Part shown: in pieces, positions 22,033-31,405 of the stretch | How positions within the stretch are numbered: the stretch's first letter is position 1 | Layout: every line of letters starts with the position of its first letter | Assembly (NCBI GenBank): GCA_030267565.1 | Contig: BRXU01000004.1 | Coordinates: forward strand, 791,501 to 855,500 | DNA: 64,000 nucleotides | Direction: 5' to 3' | Source: Pleodorina starrii | Taxonomy: Eukaryota > Chlorophyta > Chlorophyceae > Chlamydomonadales > Volvocaceae | Made by a program: the position numbers and the translations under genes | The notes under the pieces: model-generated | The model's database searches: none | What the model saw: the letters and a program-made list of their open reading frames with translations, nothing else | Told to the model about the DNA's origin: nothing

Positions 22033-22220
22033 CTGTACGTATGAAAAACCAAAGCGAGGCAGCCGATGGGGCGCGTAAGCACATGCATGCTACGAATCAA
22101 GTAAGCCCTTATCAACGAAGGGGCTCGCTCCCAGCAGTTTTCGCGTGTCAAATCGCTCCATTCTGCTTCTAGTAACTGCAAACCGCAGCCATCCGCATAT
22201 ATACAGAGCGACAAAACCCG

Positions 22221-22649
22221 GTGCGCTTGCAAACGGACTCACGTTGCGACGACGTGCTGAGCGCGAATGGCAATCATCGTGATGACGATGATGAAAGAGC
22301 CAAGGAAAGGCTTTTTACAGATGAGGCGATAAAGAAGGTGCAAGAGAAAATTACAAAAAGAACAGCAAGAAGAAAAGGACTGGTGGCGACAGTGTTCACT
22401 ATCGACGAGGCTTTTGGAGGAAATAGGTTAGTAACTTCTGCGCCGAAGTATGGAGATAATGGATATACAATTAAACTGGGCCTTTCACTTCAGAAGAGTC
22501 ACCTGTTTCGCATTGTGTTCCGTACTCGTACGGCGGTTGACGTACATACGGCGGGCGGTTTTCGTGGGCCGAAACCGATGGTTTTGGCCGAAACTGATGG
22601 TTTTGGCCGCGTGGTCTCGTTTGTTGAGATCAATAATTATATTCCCTGA
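22221..22649 (+). CDS. Hypothetical ORF on the opposite strand inside copy 4
   Basis: An open frame of 142 codons lies within what should be an intron of the minus-strand tandem gene. It is Lys/Arg-rich near the middle (DEAIKKVQEKITK) and ends in NNYIP. In copies 1 and 2 the equivalent frame has a stop (AAG to TAG) and indels, and in copy 3 it is frameshifted and then split by the Copia element. It may be open by chance or be the only intact copy of a small gene. I cannot identify it. Confidence 0.25.
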   Translation: MRLQTDSRCDDVLSANGNHRDDDDERAKERLFTDEAIKKVQEKITKRTARRKGLVATVFTIDEAFGGNRLVTSAPKYGDNGYTIKLGLSLQKSHLFRIVFRTRTAVDVHTAGGFRGPKPMVLAETDGFGRVVSFVEINNYIP

Positions 22650-23329
22650 AGCAAAAGGAACGCAAGGGATGAAACCGGCATTGCTTTGCATGTGGGCAGG
22701 CCGGCCAGGCGGAGTGAAGCAAAGCAGAGCACGCCAACCAAGACACCTCGCTCGCAAATGCCGCGTCGTCTTCCTCGACATTGACCACAAGCTCCCTCAA
22801 ACCCGCCCTCCCCCGTGAAAGCCTCCACGCACGGACCCTTATGCCCCAGTCGCCTGCGCGCCCTCCCTAGGTTTGCTCGCTCCCCATCCCATCTGTTCGC
22901 ATGCCCCCTCATCCCCCTCCATCCTATCCATCCTATCCACCCCCTGATCCTCCCCCTCAACACGTCCGTACCAACCGCATTGCCACGGCCGCTTTGACCT
23001 ACGCTAGTCTTCGTTCGGCTTCGCAGCCTGGCGTGCATCGCACCTGAGAAAGCCCACGTCGCGTCACACCAGCAGCAGGTAGGGTAGGTAGGTAGGCGGC
23101 GGTGGGTTGATGATGCCCACACGCACGGATACCATCGCCACCTTCCCGCCCGCCAGCCATCCGTCCCGCGCGCGGCCATCCAGCAGCGTACGTATGTATG
23201 TATTGCTCATAGGGCGGCTCATTATTAGCTGTCAGCACCGTTGTCGGCTGAGAAGCCAGCACATCTTTCCATCTTCTTTCCTCTATGTGTCGCGCCGGAA
23301 AGTTGCCGCGCCGGGAGCGCGAGAACATG

Positions 23330-23780
23330 GACGACGAAGACGGTGCGGGGGGTGGGGGATGGAGGTGGTGGGGAAGAAGCGATCGAGGGGTTGACAGGCA
23401 GGGTTTCGGGCAGGTCCGTGCCTGCATGTGACGACGTTGAATAGCACCAAGCAGCAGAAGGGCGCGTTGCAGCTGAATTTCCTTATTACAGCTGGGCCTT
23501 ATGTAATTGTATTGCTGACGGATGCTGTGGCAACCGCGAAGCTGTCATCGTCGTCCGTCGCCTCGGCGGACGGCGCTCTCGGCAGCAGACCTTGTGAACG
23601 CACGTCCCACGCAAGCGAACGTAGTCACATCATAATCCGAGTTGTAGTCACGATCGATCGATCCATCCACGCACCTCTATCTTGGCATGAGACCGGTTGA
23701 AACGCGAAGACGCCTCTCTCCCCTCGCTCTGCTCTCTCCAAATAAACGCAACTTTTGGCCATCAGCTCCGAGGTACTCGA
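23330..23780. repeat. Unit-length-polymorphism segment, second copy
   Basis: This is the diverged counterpart of 18510-19080, with matching order of blocks and several indels. I see no supported coding exon. Confidence 0.55.
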
Positions 23781-24212
23781 TAAATTACGAAAATGCGTTT
23801 TCATGAGTAGTTGCCTTACCGCTTGAAGACGGGTATGGACTCGGGTACCTGCGAGCAGAAGAGTATGCTTGCTTCCGTGGGAGGAGGCGAGCCTGGTAAC
23901 CGGGGGAGGCGAGCCTGGTAACCGACTGCGCTATCTGCCGCGGGGCGGTGTAATGGGCAGAAGACGCAGCGGAAACCTGTCAGTACTGACTATATGAACT
24001 CGCGAAATTGCTCTTTCCGTCGCGCTCAGCGCGACTTGCACTTCGCTCTTACTGGTACGGCCCGGCCGTACCACCAACGAACAGCCGAGAACGCTCTCGG
24101 CAAATACACAGAAAACCTTGGTTTTCTTCGTTGCACTCAGAAAACCTTCAGATAAATGAAGACAATTAAGGTAGCACGCACCGGTCATGCGCTAACGTTC
24201 GTTGGCTGTCTT

Positions 24213-24806
24213 CTAGTCCGTCGCAAGGCTCCAACGGAACTGCGATATACATCCATCCGAAGCTTTCAAGCAACGCAATGATATCAAGTAGTAACGAAGT
24301 TGACAAGCCGCAAGCGCTTTGCTGCAAAGACGCCCTTGCCTACAGTACGGGTGCGGACTATTTTTAATTGGTTTCGGAGCGGGTGATTGTGCTTCAGCAA
24401 ATGAGCAAGCCAGCCTGGGCAACCACTCACCCTGATTAACCAGCAGCTGGGAGCCCGGTAAGCCAGAGGCCTCCTCTCCTGTCCTCTCCTTTGACATGGT
24501 TGTGGTGGTGTTCCGTCGCTCTCCTGGTGCAGCGCGCAGCCCGCCGCGGATAGATGCTGCCTGATGCTGCACTGCTGCAATCGGAAAGTCGTCACAAAGC
24601 TCCTCGAGCCCTGATTCCCCTGGCTGGGGGCATGGGGCTCCGAATGCCGGCGCCGGAGGGCGCGGAAGTCGTATTGATGACGAATTAACCGCTGGAAGCC
24701 GCTCGCGAGGCACGCCTCGGGAGTGGAATGCCTGCCTTGCCTTTAGTGTGGTAATAAACTGTAAGGCCTTATGCTCCTTACCTTCCATGTTCTCCTTACC
24801 TTCCAT
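24213..24806 (-). CDS. Hypothetical 197-residue ORF next to the DIRS insertion
   Basis: An open minus-strand frame crosses the end of the tandem array and the flank of the DIRS-type element. It is Pro/Ala/Arg-rich with no domain I recognise, and it begins with a short direct repeat (MEGKENMEGKEH). In GC-rich DNA a frame of this length is expected by chance, so support is weak. Confidence 0.15.
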   Translation of the reverse strand: MEGKENMEGKEHKALQFITTLKARQAFHSRGVPRERLPAVNSSSIRLPRPPAPAFGAPCPQPGESGLEELCDDFPIAAVQHQAASIRGGLRAAPGERRNTTTTMSKERTGEEASGLPGSQLLVNQGEWLPRLACSFAEAQSPAPKPIKNSPHPYCRQGRLCSKALAACQLRYYLISLRCLKASDGCISQFRWSLATD

Positions 24807-24850
24807 TCCGTCGTTCTACGATTTTGATAGGTGCCAGTCGGTGCAGTATG

Positions 24851-25050
24851 AATGCTTGGCTTTTTCAGAGCGGAGCACAGCGAAGCGTTGAAAAAGTCAG
24901 GTTCTTGGGTCGAAGTAGTTATATTAGTTATTTGTCGTACTTTGCCCTTCGGGTTGGTCTCGGTGGAACAGGTTCCACCTTCTTTATCTGCCTATTGTAG
25001 CTAGATATAACGAGTATTGCTGCCCTTCTGCCAGGGCAGATTACGGTGAT
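24851..25050 (+). repeat. DIRS split repeat A1
   Basis: These 200 bp repeat at 30318-30517. The sequence contains three short hairpins, including CTTTTTCAGAGCG with CGTTGAAAAAG and GGTGGAACAGGTTCCACC. Confidence 0.93.
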
Positions 25051-25107
25051 TTCTCTTCTTACTCGCAACCATTCGTCGTTTGGCTCTTAGTGAGCAAGCT
25101 TTTTGTC

Positions 25108-25902
25108 ATGGCTGAGGCTGCTGCTGCTGCTGCTGCTGCTGCCGCGGCCGCGGCTGCTGCCGCTGGCGGGGCAGCTGGCGGGGCGAATCTCCCGGCGCCT
25201 AATCTGCCGCCGGCGCCTGCGGCCGGGGAGCAGCCGCCGACTGATCAGGCTCAGATTAACAGCCTTAAGGAGGCTTACAACAAGCTTCGGGCGGAGTTCA
25301 TCCGGACCTCTGCTCATCAGAACCACGTTTTCGGATCCTTGAAGAACTTTCACAAGGCTCCGGCAATGATTCAGTTTTTGTTTGACCTTTGCAAGGATCA
25401 GTACAAGTCCGTCACGGCGGGCTTGAGCCTGCTGGAAGGGATGAAGGAGCTCCACTCCGACATCGCCAGCGCCATCGAGGAGCTCAAGTTCAACCAGCGC
25501 TCGCTCGAGGCGATGAAGGCGGCGATGGAGGCGGCTTGCCGGTGCAACCAGCACCAGTACGACGTCGTCGAGACGCACTACAGGCAGCTGCAGTCGCGCG
25601 TGGCTGACCCCGACGAGGACACTGCCTCCGGAAAGAGCCGGCTGTACGACATCAAGGAGGCGGATTGGAAGGCCACGCTGAAAGAGGTGACTGCCCGCAA
25701 GGGCTCCTCGCCGTATGCGATCAGCAAGGGCGCGGGGGGCGCGAGCGGCTCGGGTGGCTCGGGCGGCGCGGGCGGCCCGGGCAACCGTGGGGGCGGTGGT
25801 TACCAGAACAACCGGGGTAACCAGAACAACGGGGGCCAGCGCTACAACCCGTACAACGGCCCGGGAAAGCCCCAGTTCAACCAGCAGGGCCCGCCGCGCT
25901 AA
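25108..25902 (+). CDS. DIRS element Gag-like protein
   Basis: This 264-residue frame starts at the ATG 25108; the frame is open slightly upstream from a GTG. A poly-Ala run is followed by a Pro-rich linker, then a helical middle (roughly residues 50-190) with heptad-like segments such as SLKEAYNKLRAEF. The Gly/Asn/Gln-rich tail (NNRGNQNNGG type) probably binds RNA. It lacks zinc knuckles, which is usual for DIRS Gag proteins. It lies first in the element, just after A1. The assignment rests on position and composition rather than a conserved motif. Confidence 0.7.
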   Translation: MAEAAAAAAAAAAAAAAAAGGAAGGANLPAPNLPPAPAAGEQPPTDQAQINSLKEAYNKLRAEFIRTSAHQNHVFGSLKNFHKAPAMIQFLFDLCKDQYKSVTAGLSLLEGMKELHSDIASAIEELKFNQRSLEAMKAAMEAACRCNQHQYDVVETHYRQLQSRVADPDEDTASGKSRLYDIKEADWKATLKEVTARKGSSPYAISKGAGGASGSGGSGGAGGPGNRGGGGYQNNRGNQNNGGQRYNPYNGPGKPQFNQQGPPR

Positions 25903-25954
25903 GAGCTCAGGGTATACCGAACGGTGCAGGGTTGAGTCAAGATGGGTTGTCTCT

Positions 25955-26240
25955 TACGCCCTGTATGGGTGTCGGGCTGATTACCCGAGCAAGACGTGAT
26001 GGCTGGGACTTCTGCCTGGCGCCTGCTGCGTGCGGGCTTGCGGGCCGTGATCCGCATGTTTGATCTGTTATGCCCCATTTGGGGTTGGCGGGCTGATTAC
26101 TCGAGCAAGGCGTGATGATGGGTTGTCTTTATGCCCTCCATGGGTTTGCCGGGCTGATTACCCGAGCGAGACGTGTTTTCCGGGACTGCTGCCCGGCACC
26201 TGCTGCGAGCGGTTTTCGTGGGCTAATTACCCGCTGAGTT
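25955..26240 (+). repeat. Imperfect repeats between DIRS Gag and Pol
   Basis: Four diverged copies of a word close to GGGCTGATTACCCGAGCAAG occur near 25974, 26089, 26151 and 26220. Related GATGGGTTGTCT and CTGCCTGGC words accompany them. They are spaced 60-115 bp apart. The role is unknown. Confidence 0.65.
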
Positions 26241-26526
26241 ATCATATCCGAACTTCCTGGTGGGACGACGCGACAGTGGGAACTTTGCCTGGCTACTGCG
26301 ATGCGCTTTTTGTTTGCGGGCCAAATTGAGATTGGCTCAGGCGTTGATATGAGAACGAGATGTCGGTTGGCAACCGCGGTCTTTTGGTACGGAATGTAAC
26401 CTCCGAACTACCCTTGTTTGAGTCTTATGGCTCTTGGCTCGATGCCACTGTACTTCTTGCTTCCATTGTTTTCACAACAATGAAGAAGATCAGTTTGCCT
26501 GGCCCATTTTTCTTAACACCACGCAG

Positions 26527-27016
26527 CGGGTGCAACTTCAGCACCTAATGGCGCTAGTCAGGGCAATACTCTCCGCCCTGCTCAGAAGAAAAAGCCTTAT
26601 GAACAAACCGTTCCATCGGTAGCCTCGAGGGTAGCAAAGAACACGGAGGCCTTCATTTTCCCATCAAACGTGGAGCAGGAGAATAGCACTGAGGTAAGTG
26701 ATAGGTTTCATCAGGTTTCTGTCGTGATCATCCTTTTAAGAGGCTCAACGCTTGTCGTTGCAGCAGCGTTTTGCGCTCAATGATCAAGGGGCGGCCGTTT
26801 TTGGTGGCGACCCGCCCAAACCTCCACCGCCTCCACCTCCTGGTGGCGCACAAGTCACGAAAGGGACCTTTCAGATCGAGCCGAGGATGGCGCAGAAGGC
26901 GGACGTGATTTTCTCGGAAGGTGTGGATGGTTTGCCGGGCGAGAGTTGGGAGTTTGAAGCGGACGCGGGCTCGCAATCCACAGCTAAGCCAACTGAGATG
27001 CGGGGTCGTCTTAAGA
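26527..27016 (+). CDS. DIRS Pol, N-terminal part, with a probable 70-bp intron
   Basis: Exon 26527-26693 ends at a perfect GTAAGT donor, and exon 26764 begins after TCGTTGCAG. The 70-bp gap (26694-26763) removes in phase and joins STE to QRFALND. The frame then runs through a Pro-rich stretch to LKK at 27016, where it is cut by the inverted RT block. A possible upstream acceptor (CACGCAG at about 26526) suggests another intron, but its donor is not certain. The segment is the region before RT and carries no recognisable catalytic motif of its own. Confidence 0.55.
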
Positions 27017-27741
27017 AGAACCCAAATATTTGACGCACTGGCTCGGTCCCAAATCGCACTTGCCCATATTAACGACAAAACCCGCGCGCTCAAAGTCCCC
27101 CAGGACACGTTCACGCTTTTCAACAAGAACTGCTTGGTCACCGTCAGCGTGGATACTGTCGTCAATATAGCCAGATACCCTGTGACCCATTGAGCGCCAG
27201 AAACCGAGCAATTCACGCGTAACCTTGGTGAATACCCAACAAGCCGGGGCTAAGCCGAACGGTAGTTGGGTGAAAACGTAGAACTGATTCCCCCACTGAA
27301 AACCAAGGTAAGTCCAATAGTTTGAGTCAATATCGACATGATGGTAACCGCTTTTCAGATCAACGGTGAACAGATAATCGTTCGGGTGCAGCACTGACGA
27401 CAGCTTACCCACAGTTTCATATTTGAAAGCCGGGGTCACCACATGCTCGTTAACATATCGAGCATCAAGAATTAAACGTAGTTTATCCGAGCCCGGCTTT
27501 GGGACCACCCCTAGCGGTAAGACGCAGTGCGGCTTCTCGGACACTGGCATCACAGTGCCGGTGGCCACCAGCTCCGCCACCGCGTTCGTAACGAAAGCAT
27601 GATGCTGAGTAGCTGAAGAATGATTCTTCAGCCAACATGCCGCCGGAATAATACCCCCCACGAAAAGCAGCGGGAAACCGTAAAGGATCCAGCGCAGCAC
27701 CAACCGAGAGCGGCAGAAAGACTGCCAAAAAGCCGCGGACT
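27017..27741 (-). CDS. DIRS reverse transcriptase, inverted relative to the rest of the element
   Basis: The minus-strand frame encodes the RT core in order: LPLGVVPKP, KLRLILDARYVN, LFTVDLKSGYHH, FTQLPFGLAPA, YIDDSIHAD (codons at about 27158-27169) and a C-terminal VKYLG. All catalytic Asp residues are present. RNase H and recombinase lie on the plus strand, so the RT faces the wrong way. Reversing exactly 27017-27741 makes both edges continue in frame, with the upstream Pol fragment and with the RNase H start. The inversion is therefore recent, or it is an assembly artefact. Confidence 0.9.
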
Positions 27742-28971
27742 ATGGTAAACACGGTCGACGGCACGCTCACAGTACCTCAAGCGAAGCGTGAGCGCCTCCT
27801 GGCGGAAGTTGCCGCCGTACTCCAATGTCATGGAAACTGTCAAATCCGGGCGGTCTCGTCCCTAACAGGACAAATAATGTCGATGAGTTTTTCGTTTGGG
27901 GAGTTGTCTGTCTTAATGACCCGTCAACTGGTCATCTGGCAAAATGCTCAGCTTGCGGCCCACGGATTCAATTACAATGCCCGGGGTGCTTTGACGGCGG
28001 CGGCTATGGGAGAACTCGAGTTTTGGAAACAGTCTTTCCTGGTGTTTGACGGACGCCGACCGCTGTGGCAACCTTCATATTTCCACACGGTCAAGATGTT
28101 TACGGATGCCGGTGGCCCGGGCACCTGGTCTTTCGGGGGCTGGGGTGGTTGGACTTCCTATGAAGGAAAGCGCATTGAGGCGTCCGGAAGATGGGATATC
28201 GGCGACGAAGGTGATTCTGTTCCCCTTCTCGAGTTGAAAGCAATGTTTAACGTGCTAAAGAGCGTAAACCGGGAAGGTCTGCTGATGGGCCAGAGGGTTC
28301 TGGTTCATACGGACAGTAGTGTTGCGGATGCAGTGGTTAGAAAAGGCGGCTCAACGGTTGCCGCGTTACAAGGCGCCTGTTACGACATTTTGTGGTACTG
28401 CATCGAGCATAAGATCAATTTGGTCACCACCTGGATCCCGAGAGAATGGAATAAATTGGCCGATGCGTTATCAAAAGGCGAGGAGTTTTGTGACTGGATG
28501 CTAAACCGTCAGGTTTTTGCGGATTTGGCCCGAACCTGGGGCCCGTTCGCAGTCGATTTGTTTGCCTCGGCCACAAACCACCAAATCCCTTCGTATTTTT
28601 CGTGGTTCGCAACCCCAACCTGCGCGGGGGTAAATGCATTTGCCCACGAATGGCCTCGTACTTCGTGGTGCAACCCCCCGTTCGCCGTGATGGGCCGTGT
28701 GCTTGCGCACGCAAAGGCATGCCGCACGCGTGTGGCGCTAGTTGCCCCTTTTTGGCCGGGGGCGCCATGGTGGCATATGCTAGTCGAGAACGATTACGCT
28801 TTCAAACCGTTTGTATGGGCATGCGCACGTTTACCACGCATTCCGAATTTGTTTTACACAGGCCCGCCAGGGTCGGCGCGTAAAGCGTTCGTTCCGGGCT
28901 GGGAAACGGTTTCTCTGTTACTGGATTTCGCACAAGACTGCAGTCACGTTGTGGAAGTCCCTCAATTGTAA
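27742..28971 (+). CDS. DIRS RNase H and methyltransferase-like domain (C-terminal Pol)
   Basis: These 409 codons read from 27742, but the ATG is probably internal to the original Pol frame. The frame begins with the usual RT-RNase H connection (TVDGTLTVPQAKRERLL). RNase H acidic residues appear in MFTDAGG, LLELKAMFNVL, LVHTDSSVADA and NKLADALSKG. The C-terminal half has DLFASATNHQ, WCNPPF and LVAPFWPGAPWW. This is the DAM-like methyltransferase region typical of DIRS-order elements. No stops interrupt it. It is followed 41 bp later by the recombinase. Confidence 0.88.
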   Translation: MVNTVDGTLTVPQAKRERLLAEVAAVLQCHGNCQIRAVSSLTGQIMSMSFSFGELSVLMTRQLVIWQNAQLAAHGFNYNARGALTAAAMGELEFWKQSFLVFDGRRPLWQPSYFHTVKMFTDAGGPGTWSFGGWGGWTSYEGKRIEASGRWDIGDEGDSVPLLELKAMFNVLKSVNREGLLMGQRVLVHTDSSVADAVVRKGGSTVAALQGACYDILWYCIEHKINLVTTWIPREWNKLADALSKGEEFCDWMLNRQVFADLARTWGPFAVDLFASATNHQIPSYFSWFATPTCAGVNAFAHEWPRTSWCNPPFAVMGRVLAHAKACRTRVALVAPFWPGAPWWHMLVENDYAFKPFVWACARLPRIPNLFYTGPPGSARKAFVPGWETVSLLLDFAQDCSHVVEVPQL

Positions 28972-29012
28972 CGGTTTTTCGCTCCTGTTGAAACCCAGCA
29001 GATGATACCGCC

Positions 29013-30131
29013 ATGTTGGACCTCACGCTGAGCCAATTGGGCCCGGAGCTGGCTGCATTGCCGGAGGTCCAGACCCTCTGTCGCGACTTGGTCGTGTGCA
29101 TCAAGTCGTCGAAAGCCGACAGCACTTGGCAGGCCTATCTGCCGCAGATGCGACAGTTTATCGAGTTCGCTCGGCGCCTCAAACAGCATCCTTTGAAGGT
29201 GAACCCTACACTGGCGGCCATGTACTTAACTCGCGTGTACAAGAACGCGGTGCGGGACAAAGTGGGACCGCAGCGTGTCGACTGCGCCAGCGCCGCCATC
29301 TCGGCTCTGTTTCAGGCTTTCGGTCAGCAATCGCCGTGCGACGGCTCACAGTGCCAGGCGGTCCGCGAGACGGCGCACCGCACGTTGCGCGGCAAGAGCC
29401 GGGGTCGCGACTCGGTGACGGCTGCCGACATCAGGGCCCTGGTCGACAAGCACATTGTGGAAGGGGTCAACCTGCGCACGCGCATGATCGTCACGTGCAT
29501 CGTGCTGAGCTACGCAGGCATGCTACGGTTCAGCGACCTGTGCCGGGTGCTGGTGCACCACGACCTGCTGCGCTTTTACCCGGATCGGGTGGAGTTTTTC
29601 CTTTTCAAGAGCAAGACGGACCAGCGGTGCGAAGGAGCGCTGGTTCCGGTGGGGCGCGTGGGCGGCAAGTACTGCCCGGTCCAGCTCTTGGAGACTCTGC
29701 TGCAAGTGGGCAACTATCGCCGGCAGCCCCGGCAGCTGGCGTCCACGGACGCTGACGGCACGGTCTGCCTCTCGGACCTCGAGGACGTGGGCCCTCTCCT
29801 GCGCAATTGCGCGCGGGGCGGCAACAGCCTCCGGGCCGACGCTGTAAACCTGCCGGACGTCATCCAGCCCATGTCGTACTCAACGTACAGCAAGGCGTTG
29901 AAGGCCCTGTTCGCCGAGGCAGGCGTGACCAAGAAAATCAGCCCTCACAGCCTCCGCAGTGGCGGCGCTACTGAGGCGGTGAACGCCGGCGCCGAGCGCG
30001 CGGTGGTTCAGAAGCTGGGCCGGTGGCGCACAGATTCGGTGTTTGAGCGGTGCTACGTGCGCGACAGCGAAGGGGCGAAGCAGCGGGTTACGATGTGCAT
30101 GGGACTCGCGCCGCTCCCGGCCTCCGAGTGA
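29013..30131 (+). CDS. DIRS tyrosine recombinase
   Basis: This 372-residue protein starts at ATG 29013, in a separate frame downstream of Pol. The catalytic set is visible: first Arg at about 172 (GMLRFSDL), His312 and Arg315 in HSLRSGG, Trp338 in GRW, and the nucleophile Tyr348 in RCYVRD. Length and motif spacing fit recombinases of DIRS/Kangaroo elements, which insert a circular DNA intermediate without target duplication. The N-terminal SAM-like core-binding region spans about 1-120. It ends shortly before repeat B1. The frame is intact. Confidence 0.93.
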   Translation: MLDLTLSQLGPELAALPEVQTLCRDLVVCIKSSKADSTWQAYLPQMRQFIEFARRLKQHPLKVNPTLAAMYLTRVYKNAVRDKVGPQRVDCASAAISALFQAFGQQSPCDGSQCQAVRETAHRTLRGKSRGRDSVTAADIRALVDKHIVEGVNLRTRMIVTCIVLSYAGMLRFSDLCRVLVHHDLLRFYPDRVEFFLFKSKTDQRCEGALVPVGRVGGKYCPVQLLETLLQVGNYRRQPRQLASTDADGTVCLSDLEDVGPLLRNCARGGNSLRADAVNLPDVIQPMSYSTYSKALKALFAEAGVTKKISPHSLRSGGATEAVNAGAERAVVQKLGRWRTDSVFERCYVRDSEGAKQRVTMCMGLAPLPASE

Positions 30132-30162
30132 GGACCGGGGCGTTTCTGTTGTGCTTTCAAGG

Positions 30163-30317
30163 TCTGCTGCATGTGGCCACTGGTCCAACGTGAAAAACGA
30201 CTGACTGGGGCTGATTGCAGGTGGTTGAGGCTGGGACTACGAGGCGGAGCTTTGCGGCTAGCAGTTACAATGGTTCCCGATGTTTTCTGTAACGGTTATT
30301 ACGAATGAGAACCCAAG
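30163..30317 (+). repeat. DIRS split repeat B1
   Basis: This ~155-bp repeat begins TCTGCTGCATGTGGCC and ends GAGAACCCAAG, directly abutting A2. It is repeated at 30931-31087. The B1-A2 junction corresponds to the joined ends of a circular intermediate. Confidence 0.9.
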
Positions 30318-30517
30318 AATGCTTGGCTTTTTCAGAGCGGAGCACAGCGAAGCGTTGAAAAAGTCAGGTTCTTGGGTCGAAGTAGTTATATTAGTTATTT
30401 GTCGTACTTTGCCCTTCGGGTTGGTCTCGGTGGAACAGGTTCCACCTTCTTTATCTGCCTATTGTAGCTAGATATAACGAGTATTGCTGCCCTTCTGCCA
30501 GGGCAGATTACGGTGAT
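30318..30517 (+). repeat. DIRS split repeat A2
   Basis: This is the second copy of A1, 200 bp, beginning AATGCTTGGC and ending TTACGGTGAT. The A1 and A2 copies look identical or nearly so by eye. Confidence 0.93.
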
Positions 30518-30882
30518 ATTCCCACCCTACCCACCCTGGACCGGCCGAAGGTTGCACGGCCGGGCGGCGGCGCCGCCCGCCCGCGCGGTGTGTGTTACCC
30601 GATGTTCGGGTGGCCCGCACCATGGCTTGGCGCTCGGCCGAGGCGGTCTCCGCGGAGGCCTGGTTCCGCGCTCGGTTGCCGGCGCGTTTTCTTCGCCGTT
30701 TCCGTGTGTTCGGTGCGGCGTCGCGCAGTGGGGGGGGCCGCTGGCGCCCGGGTTGCGGGCGCCGCCCGGCCGGCGGCGCCCGTGTTGTCGCGGCCCTGGT
30801 GGCCGGTTTCGGATCGCTGTTGCGTTTGTTGTGAGTCCTGGTTGCGGCTCCTGGTTGGGTGAGTCCGGTTGCGACTCCTGGT
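30518..30882 (+). other. Unique spacer between DIRS A2 and B2
   Basis: This GC-rich internal spacer of the split-repeat structure contains several chance open frames but no recognisable coding motif. No counterpart exists elsewhere in the window. Confidence 0.6.
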
Positions 30883-30930
30883 TGCTCGTTTATCTGCTGC
30901 ATGTGGCCACTGGTCCATCATGCTCGTTTA

Positions 30931-31087
30931 TCTGCTGCATGTGGCCACTGGTCCAACGTGAAAAACGACTGACTGGGGCTGATTGCAGGTGGTTGAGGCT
31001 GGGACTACGAGGCGGAGCTTTGCGGCTAGCAGTTACAATGGTTCCCGATGTTTTCTGTAACGGTTATTACGAATGAGAACCCAAGAA
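30931..31087 (+). repeat. DIRS split repeat B2 (right end)
   Basis: This is the second copy of B1. A partial extra copy of its first ~35 bp, with adjoining TGCTCGTTTA, lies just upstream at 30883-30917, as a small tandem duplication. Element homology ends at 31087 and the flank CGTACCGTCC begins. Confidence 0.9.
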
Positions 31088-31405
31088 CGTACCGTCCTTG
31101 TCATCGTGCATGCGTGGGATGGCATGAGTGGTGTCTTTGCAGACACAATACCATCCGGTGATTTTAAACGCCTCTTTCGCCTACAACACGTATAGCTGCA
31201 TAGAACCAGCAACGGCTGTCAGCTGCAGCCTGCAGCGCCGCCGCCAATCTACAGACCAGCCTACCTTTGACTTCCACTTTCCAGCCGCTTCTTACCAGCC
31301 AGTACCAGCTCCCCTGCTGCTGCTTACCTACTTCACAAAGCCGCTTAGAATTTATTCAGCTGCTTACGAAATCAACATCGTTCGTCCTTGATTTAAAAAA
31401 CAAAT

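Larger units (their letters stand above)
20069..24440. repeat. Tandem unit, copy 4 (last and most diverged)
   Basis: This unit starts like copy 1 and carries a full set of the three conserved 3' exons (20432-22032). The part from about 22990 onward is more divergent. The stretch 24220-24420 still matches 19039-19200 weakly. Beyond about 24440 I see no unit homology, so the array ends here. Confidence 0.8.
24851..31087 (+). mobile_element. DIRS-type tyrosine-recombinase retrotransposon with split direct repeats
   Basis: The element is about 6.24 kb. Its repeats are arranged A1 (24851-25050), coding region, B1 (30163-30317), A2 (30318-30517), unique spacer, B2 (30931-31087). This is the split-direct-repeat layout of PAT, Kangaroo and TOC3-like members of the DIRS order. 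It encodes a Gag-like protein, RT, RNase H plus methyltransferase-like domain, and a tyrosine recombinase, with no integrase and no LTRs. No target duplication is seen, as expected for recombinase-mediated insertion. A 725-bp internal block is inverted, so this copy is probably not autonomous. Confidence 0.93.
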
